Below, in pieces: positions 50,812 to 59,929 of a DNA stretch of 64,000 nt. The stretch spans positions 45,755 to 109,754 of the forward strand of contig JBAYIS010000010.1 in NCBI GenBank assembly GCA_041665525.1. The letters run 5' to 3'. The DNA comes from UBA8401 sp041665525. Its GTDB lineage: Bacteria > Bacteroidota > Ignavibacteria > UBA10030 > UBA8401. The number at the start of each line of letters is the position of its first letter. Positions within the stretch are counted from its first letter, which is position 1. Under the pieces are notes generated by a model, which saw only the letters and a program-made list of their open reading frames with translations, made no database searches and had not been told where the DNA came from. The position numbers and the translations under genes were made by a program.

Positions 50812-51702
50812 ATGCAAATAAAAATTCCCTGTTCCACTTCTAATCTCGGTCCCGGATTTGATACGCTCGGTCTAGCGTTGAATCGCTATCTGTATCTCAC
50901 TGCGGAATTATCAAACGGATTAACAATCACTGTTGAAGGAAACGGCAAAGAACATATTGCCGCTGACGCGAACAACCTTGTCTATTCTGCAATGACTGCC
51001 ACAGCGCAAAAAGTGGGAAGGACATTACCGCCGATCCATCTTCAATTGAACAATGAAATTCCAGCGTACGGCGGACTCGGAGGGAGCGGAGCTGCGATCG
51101 CCGGCGGTGTGTTTCTTGCCAATCAACTGTTGGGAATCGGATTATCCATTGATGACATGCTGAATATTGCGGTGGAAATTGAAGGACATCCGGACAATGT
51201 CTCCGCTGCTCTTTTTGGCGGAATGACGATTAATTGTTACGATGCTGCCAGGCGCGTGCATTGCCGCAGCGTGAAGATCGAAAAACAACTTTTTGTCATC
51301 ACCTGTTCTCCGCATTTCCAGGTGCAGACAAAAGAAGCGCGGAAAATCCTTCCGCAGCAAGTGCCATTGAAAGATGCAGTTACCAATATTGAAAATACCG
51401 CGTCACTGGTGGCAGCAATGATGAGCGGCGATTTTGAACCGCTTCGATATGTGACTGCAGAAAAATTGCACGAACAATATCGCGCAACACTTATCCCAGG
51501 ATATCAGGATGTGAAAAAAGCAGCGTGTGAAGCAGGCGCACTTTCCGTAAATATCAGCGGCGCCGGTCCGACACTGTTTGCCTTTGCCGTCTCCAACGAA
51601 CAAGTCATTGCTGATTCGATGCGCAATGCATTTAAAAAACATGGGCAACAATCCAGCACGGAAATTATGAGAATCGAAAATTCTGGTGCGGCTCTTATGT
51701 AA
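50812..51702 (+). CDS. thrB: Homoserine kinase
   Basis: 296 residues from the ATG at 50812 (the upstream TTG adds seven codons). GHMP-kinase signature: CSTSNLGPGFDTLGLALN near residue 6, the ATP loop PAYGGLGGSGAAIAGG (with Gly in place of the second Ser of the usual G-L-G-S-S-A-A), and SGAGPTLFAF near residue 248. It phosphorylates homoserine for ThrC. About 110 bases of gene-free sequence separate it from thrC. Confidence 0.94.
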   Translation: MQIKIPCSTSNLGPGFDTLGLALNRYLYLTAELSNGLTITVEGNGKEHIAADANNLVYSAMTATAQKVGRTLPPIHLQLNNEIPAYGGLGGSGAAIAGGVFLANQLLGIGLSIDDMLNIAVEIEGHPDNVSAALFGGMTINCYDAARRVHCRSVKIEKQLFVITCSPHFQVQTKEARKILPQQVPLKDAVTNIENTASLVAAMMSGDFEPLRYVTAEKLHEQYRATLIPGYQDVKKAACEAGALSVNISGAGPTLFAFAVSNEQVIADSMRNAFKKHGQQSSTEIMRIENSGAALM

Positions 51703-51766
51703 TTCCGGAACGGTTCGTTATTTTGCACTGAAGCAAAAAGATTCATTGGAAATACCGTAAACATAA

Positions 51767-52435
51767 TTGCATGATATATCTATGAACGAATTCCCGCAAA
51801 CCGAACTCAATAAAGTGCGCCGTTTGCCCCAGCGCGGCCAATACGACAAAGCGGCAGTGTATTCTATTGTAGACGAAGCGTTGATCTGTCATGCCGGATT
51901 TGTTCAAGAAGGACAGCCTTTTGTCCTGCCGACGATACATGTCCGCATCGACGATACGGTCTATTTGCACGGCGCAATTGCAAACAGAATGCTTAATCAC
52001 ATCAAGTCCGGCAACTCCGTCTGCCTGACGATGACGCTTATTGACGGGATTGTTTTTGCGCGATCGGTGTTTCATCACAGCATGAATTATCGTTCTGCAG
52101 TACTATTTGGCAAAGGGAGGGAGATTATCGATTACGACGAGAAGTGGAATATTTTCCGAGCGTTGACTGAACATATTGCCAAAGGGCGGTGGGATGATTC
52201 ACGTCAACCGAATGAGAAGGAGACCCGCACAACGGCGATTGTCGCAATTGATATCGAAACGGCTTCGGCAAAAATCCGGACGGGTCCGGCGAAGGATGAT
52301 GAAGAGGATTACGATTTGCCAGTGTGGGCAGGGGTGATGCCGGTGCGAATGGCGTTTGGCGAACCGGAGAGAGACGAACAGCTGTCGCCGAATATTTCCA
52401 TCCCGGACTATATTAAAGAATATTCGCGCCCGTAA
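51767..52435 (+). CDS. Pyridoxamine 5'-phosphate oxidase-family flavoprotein (Nim-like)
   Basis: 222 residues with the Pyridox_ox_2 split-barrel: KAAVYSIVDEALICHAGF, PFVLPTIHVRIDDTVYLHG, and ARSVFHHSMNYRSAVLFGKG, the last matching the NimA-type FMN/haem-pocket motif. Related proteins reduce nitro groups or bind FMN with unknown substrates. A second ATG five codons in is an alternative start. No signal peptide. Confidence 0.85.
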   Translation: MHDISMNEFPQTELNKVRRLPQRGQYDKAAVYSIVDEALICHAGFVQEGQPFVLPTIHVRIDDTVYLHGAIANRMLNHIKSGNSVCLTMTLIDGIVFARSVFHHSMNYRSAVLFGKGREIIDYDEKWNIFRALTEHIAKGRWDDSRQPNEKETRTTAIVAIDIETASAKIRTGPAKDDEEDYDLPVWAGVMPVRMAFGEPERDEQLSPNISIPDYIKEYSRP

Positions 52436-52450
52436 GAGTTTTTAAGAGTG

Positions 52451-53344
52451 TTATTTTTTTATCGCCTCCGACTTTTCAACCGGATATGAATCGTCCCGCA
52501 CGTTCCAATCCTCAAAACTACCGTCATACACCGATGCTTCATATCCGAGTATCTTAGCAGCGAAATAAATAAGTGTAGCCTGTTGGCCGACATGGCAATA
52601 ACTTATCACCTTGTTTCCCTTCGCGACACCGGCGCTGTCGAATAATGACTGTAATTCTGTCACCGATTTTATTCTGTTCGTCGAATCCATCAAAGTATTG
52701 TACACAATATTTTTTGCGCCTACGATATGTCCTTGACGCGCAATCCCTCCGCCATTACCGTCATAAAAATTCTTCGTGCGTGCGTCCACAATCGAAACGG
52801 CAGGTGAGGAGAGATGTTGTTTCACCCACTCCACATCTGTGATCACGGATGGATGTGCCGTGATCTGCAAAGAAGATTTTTTTACGACAGGCATCTCTTT
52901 GGATATTTCCCGCCCTTCGTTCTTCCACGTTTCCAGGCCGCCGTCCAGCAGCGCCGTTTGATCGCCCAAGCCGAAATAGGAAAGAGCGAGAAACATCCTG
53001 GTAGTGGTTGTTACGTTTTGTCCGGTAAAGACAAGAATAATTCTTGAATGTCGTGTAATGCCGAGTTCTTCCAGTACTTTTTTCCCTTCTTCCAAGGATA
53101 TCATTTCAGTATTTAGATCTGGAGTGGAAGGAGCGAGAGAGTTGAACCATAGGAATCGCGCATTTGGTACATGGGCGTACTTAAAATCGTTTCGACTGAA
53201 TCCGGTTTGAAGAATTACAAGATCCTCATCGTTCAGATGTTCCGCAAGCCATTGCGTGGAGACGAAATAGGGGATGATGCGTTCAGCTGAAACGGTTGCA
53301 GTAAGCAGGAAGAAGGCGAGCAGAGAACGAAAACAGTAGTTCAT
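52451..53344 (-). CDS. Exported tandem-rhodanese sulfurtransferase
   Basis: 297 residues from the ATG at 53344, chosen because GGAG stands 6 bases upstream and a signal peptide follows (MNYCFRSLLAFFLLTATVSAE). Two rhodanese modules: the first (about 30-150) lacks the catalytic cysteine (VFTGQNVT), the second has Cys250 in SYCHVGQQAT. This is the thiosulfate/3-mercaptopyruvate sulfurtransferase layout. Predicted periplasmic. Convergent with the PPOX gene. Confidence 0.9.
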   Translation of the reverse strand: MNYCFRSLLAFFLLTATVSAERIIPYFVSTQWLAEHLNDEDLVILQTGFSRNDFKYAHVPNARFLWFNSLAPSTPDLNTEMISLEEGKKVLEELGITRHSRIILVFTGQNVTTTTRMFLALSYFGLGDQTALLDGGLETWKNEGREISKEMPVVKKSSLQITAHPSVITDVEWVKQHLSSPAVSIVDARTKNFYDGNGGGIARQGHIVGAKNIVYNTLMDSTNRIKSVTELQSLFDSAGVAKGNKVISYCHVGQQATLIYFAAKILGYEASVYDGSFEDWNVRDDSYPVEKSEAIKK

Positions 53345-53527
53345 AATATCTCCGGAGCAAGTTGTCATATTTCACTACCACGAACCTACGCAATTCCGAT
53401 CCTGATATCAATGATCTGGAGTGAAGAAATTGGTCAGAGAAAGACTATTCTTGATGATCGTAAACTCATCATCATACTCCTCGCTACCAAAAAATGGGTA
53501 TGAACAATCATATCAGCAGGAAATTCT

Positions 53528-54256
53528 CTATTGAAGTATTCCCAGCGAAATAATAATGAACGACGGTCCGTTCAATAATGCGTGGATCAACATTCCCACG
53601 AGAGTATTTTTTGTTTCCTGGACGGCGTACGGCAGTACGATCATGATCGGCAGGAGCACGATCATCAAGGATAGTCCGAAGCAAAGATGGAACATCATCC
53701 AGAGAGCCGCGTTGATGATCCATGCACGATGTTGCACTGCCGCTTCCTGACGGGGAAGAATATACCCGCGCCATAATAATTCTTCGCCGACAATGTTAAA
53801 AAAGAACATCATTACCCAGACAATGAGCATCCACCGCTGTGATGCGTCGAACGGTTCAAATTTCATGAAGGGAGGAAATTTTTCCATCGGCGGAAAGCCG
53901 AAATGTGTGTGCAGCAGCTCTGCAATTCCCATAATGATGGCGGATACGATACTGATCACCAGAAACGAACCGCCGACATACTTCCAATCCCTTTTCGTCA
54001 TACTGTGAATCCGTAACCGATCGAAGACATCATTCCACGTACGAAATCCGTCACGCAGAACAAGCAGGATCGATGCAATAAACAGCGGAATGAAAACAAT
54101 CATCCCGCCGAAGAACCACGCCATAGCAGGGTGAATCTTCAACGTCTGCGTGAAATAGGGGATTGCGCCGTATGCTACAAGCATGAAGAAAATGGCCGGA
54201 ATGCCGAAGAGGACAAATGTTGCCGTGAAGGAGATAGGAGAGATTGATTTGTCCAT
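53528..54256 (-). CDS. CPBP-family intramembrane metalloprotease
   Basis: 242 residues with about eight hydrophobic segments. The CPBP/Abi signature is complete: NIVGEELLWRGYILPRQE (EExxxR), FHLCFG (His) and MLIHALLNG (HxxxN). Members cleave prenylated or bacterial membrane proteins or act in immunity; substrate unknown here. Confidence 0.9.
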   Translation of the reverse strand: MDKSISPISFTATFVLFGIPAIFFMLVAYGAIPYFTQTLKIHPAMAWFFGGMIVFIPLFIASILLVLRDGFRTWNDVFDRLRIHSMTKRDWKYVGGSFLVISIVSAIIMGIAELLHTHFGFPPMEKFPPFMKFEPFDASQRWMLIVWVMMFFFNIVGEELLWRGYILPRQEAAVQHRAWIINAALWMMFHLCFGLSLMIVLLPIMIVLPYAVQETKNTLVGMLIHALLNGPSFIIISLGILQ

Positions 54257-54436
54257 GGGAAAAGAATTGAACTTCTATGCAAAAAGAACGACGGAATTAC
54301 TCCCGGAAATCAGGTGAAAGGGGCATTAAAATTCAGAACGGACCACGGTATTATAATAAAACGATAAGTCATTGTCTCGGAGAGATTCCTTTGGAGCAAT
54401 GAAAATGATTTTTTTAAGATGGATTCAATATTTCAC

Positions 54437-55336
54437 TTACTCAACTTCACTCACCCGCGCTACAATAATTCCCGTCTGTCTGCTGTTGAGAGCCAGGTAC
54501 TCATGCAGAGTTCCTTCAGTGATTTGCACTTTCTTGCCGACGTTTGGTGCGTGCATATAGCGGAGTTTTCCGTCGATTCTCACCGCAATGCCGGTGTGGG
54601 AGATGTCTAAACCTGCGATGTTCGTTACGATACCGATCAGATCGCCGTGGTTCACCTTGTCCGCAAACATGTGCAGATTTCCTTTTGGCAGGAAATACTC
54701 TTTGCGGGAATTGATAGCATCTTCCTGGGCTTTAATGCTCTTCCAGTTCACATCGTTGATCTTCAAGTGTTTGTAGCTGTCGCGATGGGTGCTCATGAAA
54801 TTGATCGGTTTCGGAAACTCTTTCACATTGTTCTCACCAAAGATTTCTGATGTCACAACTTTCAGGATTCCTTTTTCTTCCGCATTGTGCCAGTAATCGG
54901 TGGTGTAGTGAAGGCGGCTGGGATATCCGTCGATTTTTCCGTTTCGGTACCGAAGAAACTGCAGCTGTGCGAGATAATCGTTGAAGGTGGTCTTCTTCAT
55001 TTTGATGCAGCGCGCGAGAGTGACACAGTTTTCGTAGAACGTTACACAGTCCAACGCACGTAAATTCACAACCAGTTTTTCTTCTCCCTCGGTATCCAGC
55101 AGATTTGCACCGTAATCGATTCCCAGAAAAGTTTTGCCGATCTCAACAATTACTTCGTTGATTGGCCGTCCGGCAAGGGATTGTGCAAGCGCGAAGTCAA
55201 ATTTCTGTTTACAGAGCTGTTCGTCGGTAAGAGATTGTTCCTGCATAAGCGCTCCGAAAAGGTGCGAAGGTGCAAAAGGAAGAACAGCGGAAGCTGCGGT
55301 AAAAGCAGAGGAGACGATGAAAGTGCGTCTGTTCAT
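54437..55336 (-). CDS. DUF1460 amidase-like protein
   Basis: About 299 residues from the ATG at 55336. A twin-Arg-containing N-terminus (MNRRTFIVSSAFTAASAVLPF) suggests export by Tat or Sec. The NlpC/P60-like active-site elements are Cys97 (LRALDCVTFYEN) and His247 (DISHTGIAV). DUF1460 members act on N-acetylmuramoyl-L-alanine linkages in cell-wall turnover. Genes around it are unrelated. Confidence 0.88.
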   Translation of the reverse strand: MNRRTFIVSSAFTAASAVLPFAPSHLFGALMQEQSLTDEQLCKQKFDFALAQSLAGRPINEVIVEIGKTFLGIDYGANLLDTEGEEKLVVNLRALDCVTFYENCVTLARCIKMKKTTFNDYLAQLQFLRYRNGKIDGYPSRLHYTTDYWHNAEEKGILKVVTSEIFGENNVKEFPKPINFMSTHRDSYKHLKINDVNWKSIKAQEDAINSRKEYFLPKGNLHMFADKVNHGDLIGIVTNIAGLDISHTGIAVRIDGKLRYMHAPNVGKKVQITEGTLHEYLALNSRQTGIIVARVSEVE

Positions 55337-55413
55337 ATTAATTGATAGTTGATAATGTATAATTGATAATACAATGATGCGAGCTATTATCAATTATACA
55401 TTTTCCATTGCAC

Positions 55414-56814
55414 TCAGAAAGCGGGTTCGCTGCTCATCGGCGGTGCATATTCATCGAATGTCGGCATAGCCAGATTTTCGAATCGAGCATACTGGTTAAT
55501 GAACGCGAGTTCCACTTCGCCGGTCGGGCCGTTACGCTGCTTGCCGATGATAATCTCTGCGATACCTTCGGCAGAAGAACCGTCATCCCGCGTCAGGCCG
55601 AATTTTTCGGGACGATGGATGAAGAGCACCACGTCCGCGTCCTGTTCGATAGCGCCGGATTCGCGCAGGTTGGAAAGCATCGGGCGTTTGTCCGACGATG
55701 TTTCCACCGCACGATTCAGCTGGGAAAGGGCAATCACCGGAATATTAATTTCCTTTGCAAGCGCCTTTAACGAGCGGGAGATCTGCGAAATTTCCTGCTC
55801 GCGACTCTGCGCATTCTTTGGTCCTGCCATCAGCTGCAGGTAGTCAATAATGATCATACTGATGTCGTGCTCCGCTTTCAATCGTCGCGCTTTCGCACGC
55901 AACTCCAGGATCGACAATGCCGGCGTATCATCGATAAAAATCTTTGCATTATATAATTTGCCGATACGTGTGCTTAAATTACGCCATTGCTCTTCGGGCA
56001 GCCGGCCGGTGCGGACGCTTTGCGCATCCACGCGGGCTTCAGCGCAGATAAGGCGCATCACCAATTGCTGTGCAGACATTTCCAGTGAAAAGAATCCGAT
56101 CGCTTTGCCGTGATCGATGGCGGCATTACGGGCAAGGGAGAGAACGAATGCCGTTTTTCCCATGGAAGGTCGTGCGGCAACGATAATCATATCAGAATTC
56201 TGGAAACCGCCGGTCATCGAATCCAGCGCGGTAAATCCCGAAGGACAGCCGGTAACACCGCTGTGTTTGCCGTGAATGCTTTCCAGCATTTCCATGGTGG
56301 AGAAGACCGCCTCTTTCATTGGAACGAAAGTCTTTTTCATCCGCTTTTCGGATATCTGGAAGATCTTGTTCTCCGCTTCGTCCAGCAGATCGAGTGCATC
56401 GTCCTGCTCATTAAACGCACGGCTGGTGATCTCCGTGCTGGTGGTGATCAGATTGCGCAAGAGCGCTTTTTCCAGGACGATCTTCGCATGATATTCCACA
56501 TTGGCAGCAGAAGTGACATGCATTGTCAAATCGGAAATATACAGCGGCCCGCCAACAGCATCCAATTTTCCTGCTCGCCGCAATTCTTCTACCACAGTGA
56601 TGGAATCTGCCGCTTCATTTTTTTCGAACAGGGAGATAATTGCTTTGAAGATCTCCACATGGGACGGTTTATAGAACGCGTCTTCATCAAGAATTTCCAG
56701 TGCGCGGGAGATCGCTTCTTTTTCCATCAGCATGGCGCCGAGGACGGACATTTCCACATCCATTGCCTGCGGCGGAACTCTTCCGGAAGTTTGTTCGATA
56801 TTTTTGTCAGCCAT
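55414..56814 (-). CDS. dnaB: Replicative DNA helicase
   Basis: 466 residues. N-terminal DnaB domain (VPPQAMDVEMSVLGAMLM), linker, and RecA-like helicase domain with Walker A AARPSMGKTAFVLSLA, Walker B SMIIIDYLQLM, and the arginine-rich late motif ALSQLNRAVE...RPMLSNLRESGAIEQDADVVLFIHR. No intein is present. It is downstream of a type-4 UDG gene on the same strand. Confidence 0.97.
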   Translation of the reverse strand: MADKNIEQTSGRVPPQAMDVEMSVLGAMLMEKEAISRALEILDEDAFYKPSHVEIFKAIISLFEKNEAADSITVVEELRRAGKLDAVGGPLYISDLTMHVTSAANVEYHAKIVLEKALLRNLITTSTEITSRAFNEQDDALDLLDEAENKIFQISEKRMKKTFVPMKEAVFSTMEMLESIHGKHSGVTGCPSGFTALDSMTGGFQNSDMIIVAARPSMGKTAFVLSLARNAAIDHGKAIGFFSLEMSAQQLVMRLICAEARVDAQSVRTGRLPEEQWRNLSTRIGKLYNAKIFIDDTPALSILELRAKARRLKAEHDISMIIIDYLQLMAGPKNAQSREQEISQISRSLKALAKEINIPVIALSQLNRAVETSSDKRPMLSNLRESGAIEQDADVVLFIHRPEKFGLTRDDGSSAEGIAEIIIGKQRNGPTGEVELAFINQYARFENLAMPTFDEYAPPMSSEPAF

Positions 56815-56869
56815 AGTATTACAATTGATAGGTGATAATTGATTACGGATAATTATCCATTTTCAATTT

Positions 56870-57664
56870 TCATTTGTTTTTCGATTCATCATACATCTTC
56901 CGCAGTTTCTGTACATCTTCCCATGTGGGACGTTTCCAGTTCGGATTTCGCAGCAGCGCCGCAGGGTGATACGTAACGAACGTTGGTACGCCGTGGTAAT
57001 TGTGAATGGAAGCGCGCAGGCTTGTCAGCGATTCTTCCGTTTTCAGCAGCGTCTGCGCCGCCGTCAGCCCGAGACAGAGAATGAATTTCGGTTTAATCAG
57101 TTCAATCTGTTTCCACAAATACGGTTCACATTGTTCCACTTCATCCGGATGCGGCCGGCGGTTTTCCGGAGGGCGGCATTTTAGTATATTTGCAATATAC
57201 ACCTCTTCCCGCTTGAACTGCACTGCTTCCAGGATCTTATTCAACAGTTGCCCAGCTCGCCCCACAAACGGTTCACCCTGTTTATCTTCATCCGCTCCCG
57301 GTGCTTCGCCGATCACGAGTAGATCTGCATTGGGATTGCCGACGCCGAACACGAACTTCGTCCTCGTAACGCCGAGCCGGCATTTGGTGCAGTTGCAAAT
57401 GTGACGATTCAGGTCGTCGAGCGTTGAATCGGACTGCCATTTCTCTTTTGATCCGGTTGCGGTAGCGGTAATGGAAATCGATTCCGGTGCAACGGGGATT
57501 TTCTTTTTTACTGCCATAGGTTCTTCGGTCTTTTCGGCAATGAGGGTTGATGAACGGTTGTTGGGTACTGCGTCATGATAGAGCGTATTGCCGAACAGCA
57601 ATTGTTCCTGCTGTAAGAAGTGTTTTGTATCAGTTAAGATTTTTTGGATACCGGATTCAGACAT
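56870..57664 (-). CDS. Type-4 uracil-DNA glycosylase (4Fe-4S)
   Basis: 264 residues: a non-conserved N-terminal extension (about 1-80), then the UDG domain with iron-sulfur cysteines 92, 95, 163 and 179, catalytic motif VIGEAPGADEDKQGEPFVGRAGQLL and late motif THPAAL-like YHPAALLRNP. It removes uracil from DNA. The extension resembles those of phage/SPO1-type related proteins and its role is unclear. Confidence 0.93.
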   Translation of the reverse strand: MSESGIQKILTDTKHFLQQEQLLFGNTLYHDAVPNNRSSTLIAEKTEEPMAVKKKIPVAPESISITATATGSKEKWQSDSTLDDLNRHICNCTKCRLGVTRTKFVFGVGNPNADLLVIGEAPGADEDKQGEPFVGRAGQLLNKILEAVQFKREEVYIANILKCRPPENRRPHPDEVEQCEPYLWKQIELIKPKFILCLGLTAAQTLLKTEESLTSLRASIHNYHGVPTFVTYHPAALLRNPNWKRPTWEDVQKLRKMYDESKNK

Positions 57665-57692
57665 GCGTGCAATGTTGTTATACTACGATCAA

Positions 57693-58901
57693 TTATTTTA
57701 TACTGCGGATGGCATTCAGAATTTCCACCGCCACATCGAATTTCGGCATTTTGGGAAGCTTTGTAGCGGTACCGTTCTTATCGATCAGTGTTACGATATT
57801 AGTATCGGAACCGAAGGCCGCCCCTTTTTCTTTTGCGGAATTCAGAACGATGAGATCGAGATTCTTCTTCTGCAGTTTCAACCGGGCGTTTTCCAATTCG
57901 TTCTCTGTCTCCAATGCAAAACCGATCAGCAACTGCTTTTTTGATTTCTTTTTTCCGAGCGTCTGCAGGATGTCCGGCGTGGAACGGAGTTCGATGGACA
58001 TTCCTGCGTGTTGCTTTTTGATCTTTTCCCTCGCCAGTGCTGCAGGTGCATAATCCGCCACAGCGGCAGACATGATAATAATATCCTGTTTCTTCGACTG
58101 CGCTATGACGGCTGCATGCATCTGCTCTGCGGTCTCCACGTCAATCCTTTTCACATTTTTTGGTGTAGCGAGTTCCACCGGTCCGCTGATAAGCGTAACC
58201 TCTGCACCGCGCAGCGCGGCGGCGTTGGCAAGTGCAAATCCCATTTTACCCGACGAACGGTTACCGATATAGCGCACCGGATCGATCGGTTCATGTGTCG
58301 GTCCCGCGGTGACCAAAACCCGTTTCTTCTTTAAATCTCGCGGAGTTTTTTCTATGACACCGTCCGTAAACTCCACAATGGATTCGGGTTCCGCCAACCG
58401 GCCGACACCGACCAGGCCGCTTGCCAGTTCACCGCTTTCCGGAGGGATAATAAAGTATCCGCGGGCACGGAGTGTAGAGAGATTCTCCTGTGTTGCCTGA
58501 TTTTCCCACATATCCACATCCATTGCCGGGGCGATAATCAGCGGACAACGAAGCGCCAAAACGGTGGAGGAAACAACATCTTCAGCGTAGCCGTGTGCGA
58601 TGTGTGCAATAGTATTGGCGGTTGCAGGTGCGATGAGCATGACATCAGCCCACAGGCCGATATCGATATGCTTCACACCGAGACGGGTAGATGCTTTTTT
58701 ATCTTCGGGCCAGAGGGTGACGATCACCTCTTCCTGTGACAGTGTGCTGAAGGTAAGCGGGGTGACGAACTCCGTTGCAGAACGGGTCATCATCACTCGC
58801 ACATTTGCGCCGGCCCGTTTCAGAAAACGCACGACAGTGCACATCTTATAGACGGAAATCCCGCCGGTGACGCCCAGAGCAATATTTTTGCCGGCTAGCA
58901 T
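57693..58901 (-). CDS. coaBC: Bifunctional phosphopantothenoylcysteine decarboxylase/synthetase
   Basis: 402 residues. N-terminal CoaC flavin domain (ALGVTGGISVYKMCTVVRFLK, APATANTIAHIAHGYAED, PAMDVDMWENQATQEN) and C-terminal CoaB domain (VLVTAGPTHEPIDPVRYIGNRSSGKMG, MSAAVADYAP). It makes 4'-phosphopantetheine from phosphopantothenate, cysteine and CTP. PanD upstream at 44.6 kb feeds the same pathway. Confidence 0.96.
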   Translation of the reverse strand: MLAGKNIALGVTGGISVYKMCTVVRFLKRAGANVRVMMTRSATEFVTPLTFSTLSQEEVIVTLWPEDKKASTRLGVKHIDIGLWADVMLIAPATANTIAHIAHGYAEDVVSSTVLALRCPLIIAPAMDVDMWENQATQENLSTLRARGYFIIPPESGELASGLVGVGRLAEPESIVEFTDGVIEKTPRDLKKKRVLVTAGPTHEPIDPVRYIGNRSSGKMGFALANAAALRGAEVTLISGPVELATPKNVKRIDVETAEQMHAAVIAQSKKQDIIIMSAAVADYAPAALAREKIKKQHAGMSIELRSTPDILQTLGKKKSKKQLLIGFALETENELENARLKLQKKNLDLIVLNSAKEKGAAFGSDTNIVTLIDKNGTATKLPKMPKFDVAVEILNAIRSIK

Positions 58902-58935
58902 GTGAAGGAATACCTCTCGGACACGATAAAAACAA

Positions 58936-58969
58936 AAACCTTCCCGGTCAATTGCGGCCGGGAAGGTTT
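58936..58969 (-). terminator. Terminator after rpoZ
   Basis: Arms AAACCTTCCCGG / CCGGGAAGGTTT, 10-base loop, followed on the minus strand by TTGTTTTT. It separates the yicC-gmk-rpoZ operon from coaBC. Confidence 0.85.
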
Positions 58970-58982
58970 ACGATCAGTGGAA

Positions 58983-59294
58983 TTATTTCTTTACTTCGGG
59001 TTCTTTGTATCGATACTCGAGCTGATCCTTCATCAGTTCGTCAATCGCTTCTTCAGTCGGTTTCGGCCGTGCTTCGAATTCCAGGCTGACTTTCAGCTGA
59101 TCCGGATTGGACACTTCTTCGTCCATATCGTCATTTGCGTTCGGCAGCGCCACGAGGTTCTCGATCCTCTGGGTGAATTCGATCTTCGTTTCCTCGTTGA
59201 TTTGACGCGCGCGTTTCGAAAGGACAACGATCGCTTCGTACACGTTTGCCGCTTTCGCTTCGAGATTTTTAATCTCGAGAGTTTTGATTGCCAT
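58983..59294 (-). CDS. rpoZ: RNA polymerase omega subunit
   Basis: 103 residues. The conserved omega core NVYEAIVVLSKRARQINEE is present near residue 17, followed by a charged tail. Omega assists beta' folding. Gene order yicC-gmk-rpoZ is widely conserved and supports the call. Confidence 0.9.
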   Translation of the reverse strand: MAIKTLEIKNLEAKAANVYEAIVVLSKRARQINEETKIEFTQRIENLVALPNANDDMDEEVSNPDQLKVSLEFEARPKPTEEAIDELMKDQLEYRYKEPEVKK

Positions 59295-59315
59295 TGTTAT
59301 TGCCTCTGGATGTTG

Positions 59316-59882
59316 TTATGAAAAAATATGTTTCGTAATTATCGCTTCTACGTCCGCAATCGCCGTTTGAAGGTCGTTATTCACCACGGTGACATCGAAC
59401 TGTTTTCCTGTTTCCATTTCCATTGTTGCACGCTGCAACCGTGTACGGATCTTTTCATCATCTTCCGTCTTCCGGTTCCGCAAACGCTGTTCCAACACTT
59501 CCAGAGTGGGCGGTGCAATGAAAATCAACACACTTTCCTTTGGATACATCTTTCGGATGGAGAGTGCTCCCTTCACATCCACATCGAACACAACGGAATG
59601 TCCTGCCTGCAATGCACGGTCCACCTCGCGCTTTAATGTTCCGTAGTGATTATCAAAGAAAAACTCATGCTCCACAAAACCGCCGCTGGCGATGAGTTCC
59701 TTGAATTCATGTTTGGTCAGGAAGAAATAATCTTTCCCATCTGTTTCGCCGGGCCGCCGTCCGCGCGTTGTGGCAGAGACGGAGAATTCAAAATCCGGAT
59801 GGTTCTGCAGCACCGGCTTGATGATGGAGGTTTTGCCTCCGCCGCTCGGCGATGCAAACGCAAAAAGTCGTGGTGTCTTCAT
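59316..59882 (-). CDS. gmk: Guanylate kinase
   Basis: 188 residues from the ATG at 59882; the longer frame overlaps yicC. P-loop FASPSGGGKTSIIKPVL, VSATTRGRRPGETDGKDYFFL for GMP binding, and LQRATMEME. It phosphorylates GMP to GDP. Starts about 45 bases after the yicC stop. Confidence 0.96.
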   Translation of the reverse strand: MKTPRLFAFASPSGGGKTSIIKPVLQNHPDFEFSVSATTRGRRPGETDGKDYFFLTKHEFKELIASGGFVEHEFFFDNHYGTLKREVDRALQAGHSVVFDVDVKGALSIRKMYPKESVLIFIAPPTLEVLEQRLRNRKTEDDEKIRTRLQRATMEMETGKQFDVTVVNNDLQTAIADVEAIITKHIFS

Positions 59883-59929
59883 TCGTACTGCTATTGCTGC
59901 GGGACGCAGAGCGTTCGCAGCGTAAAAAA

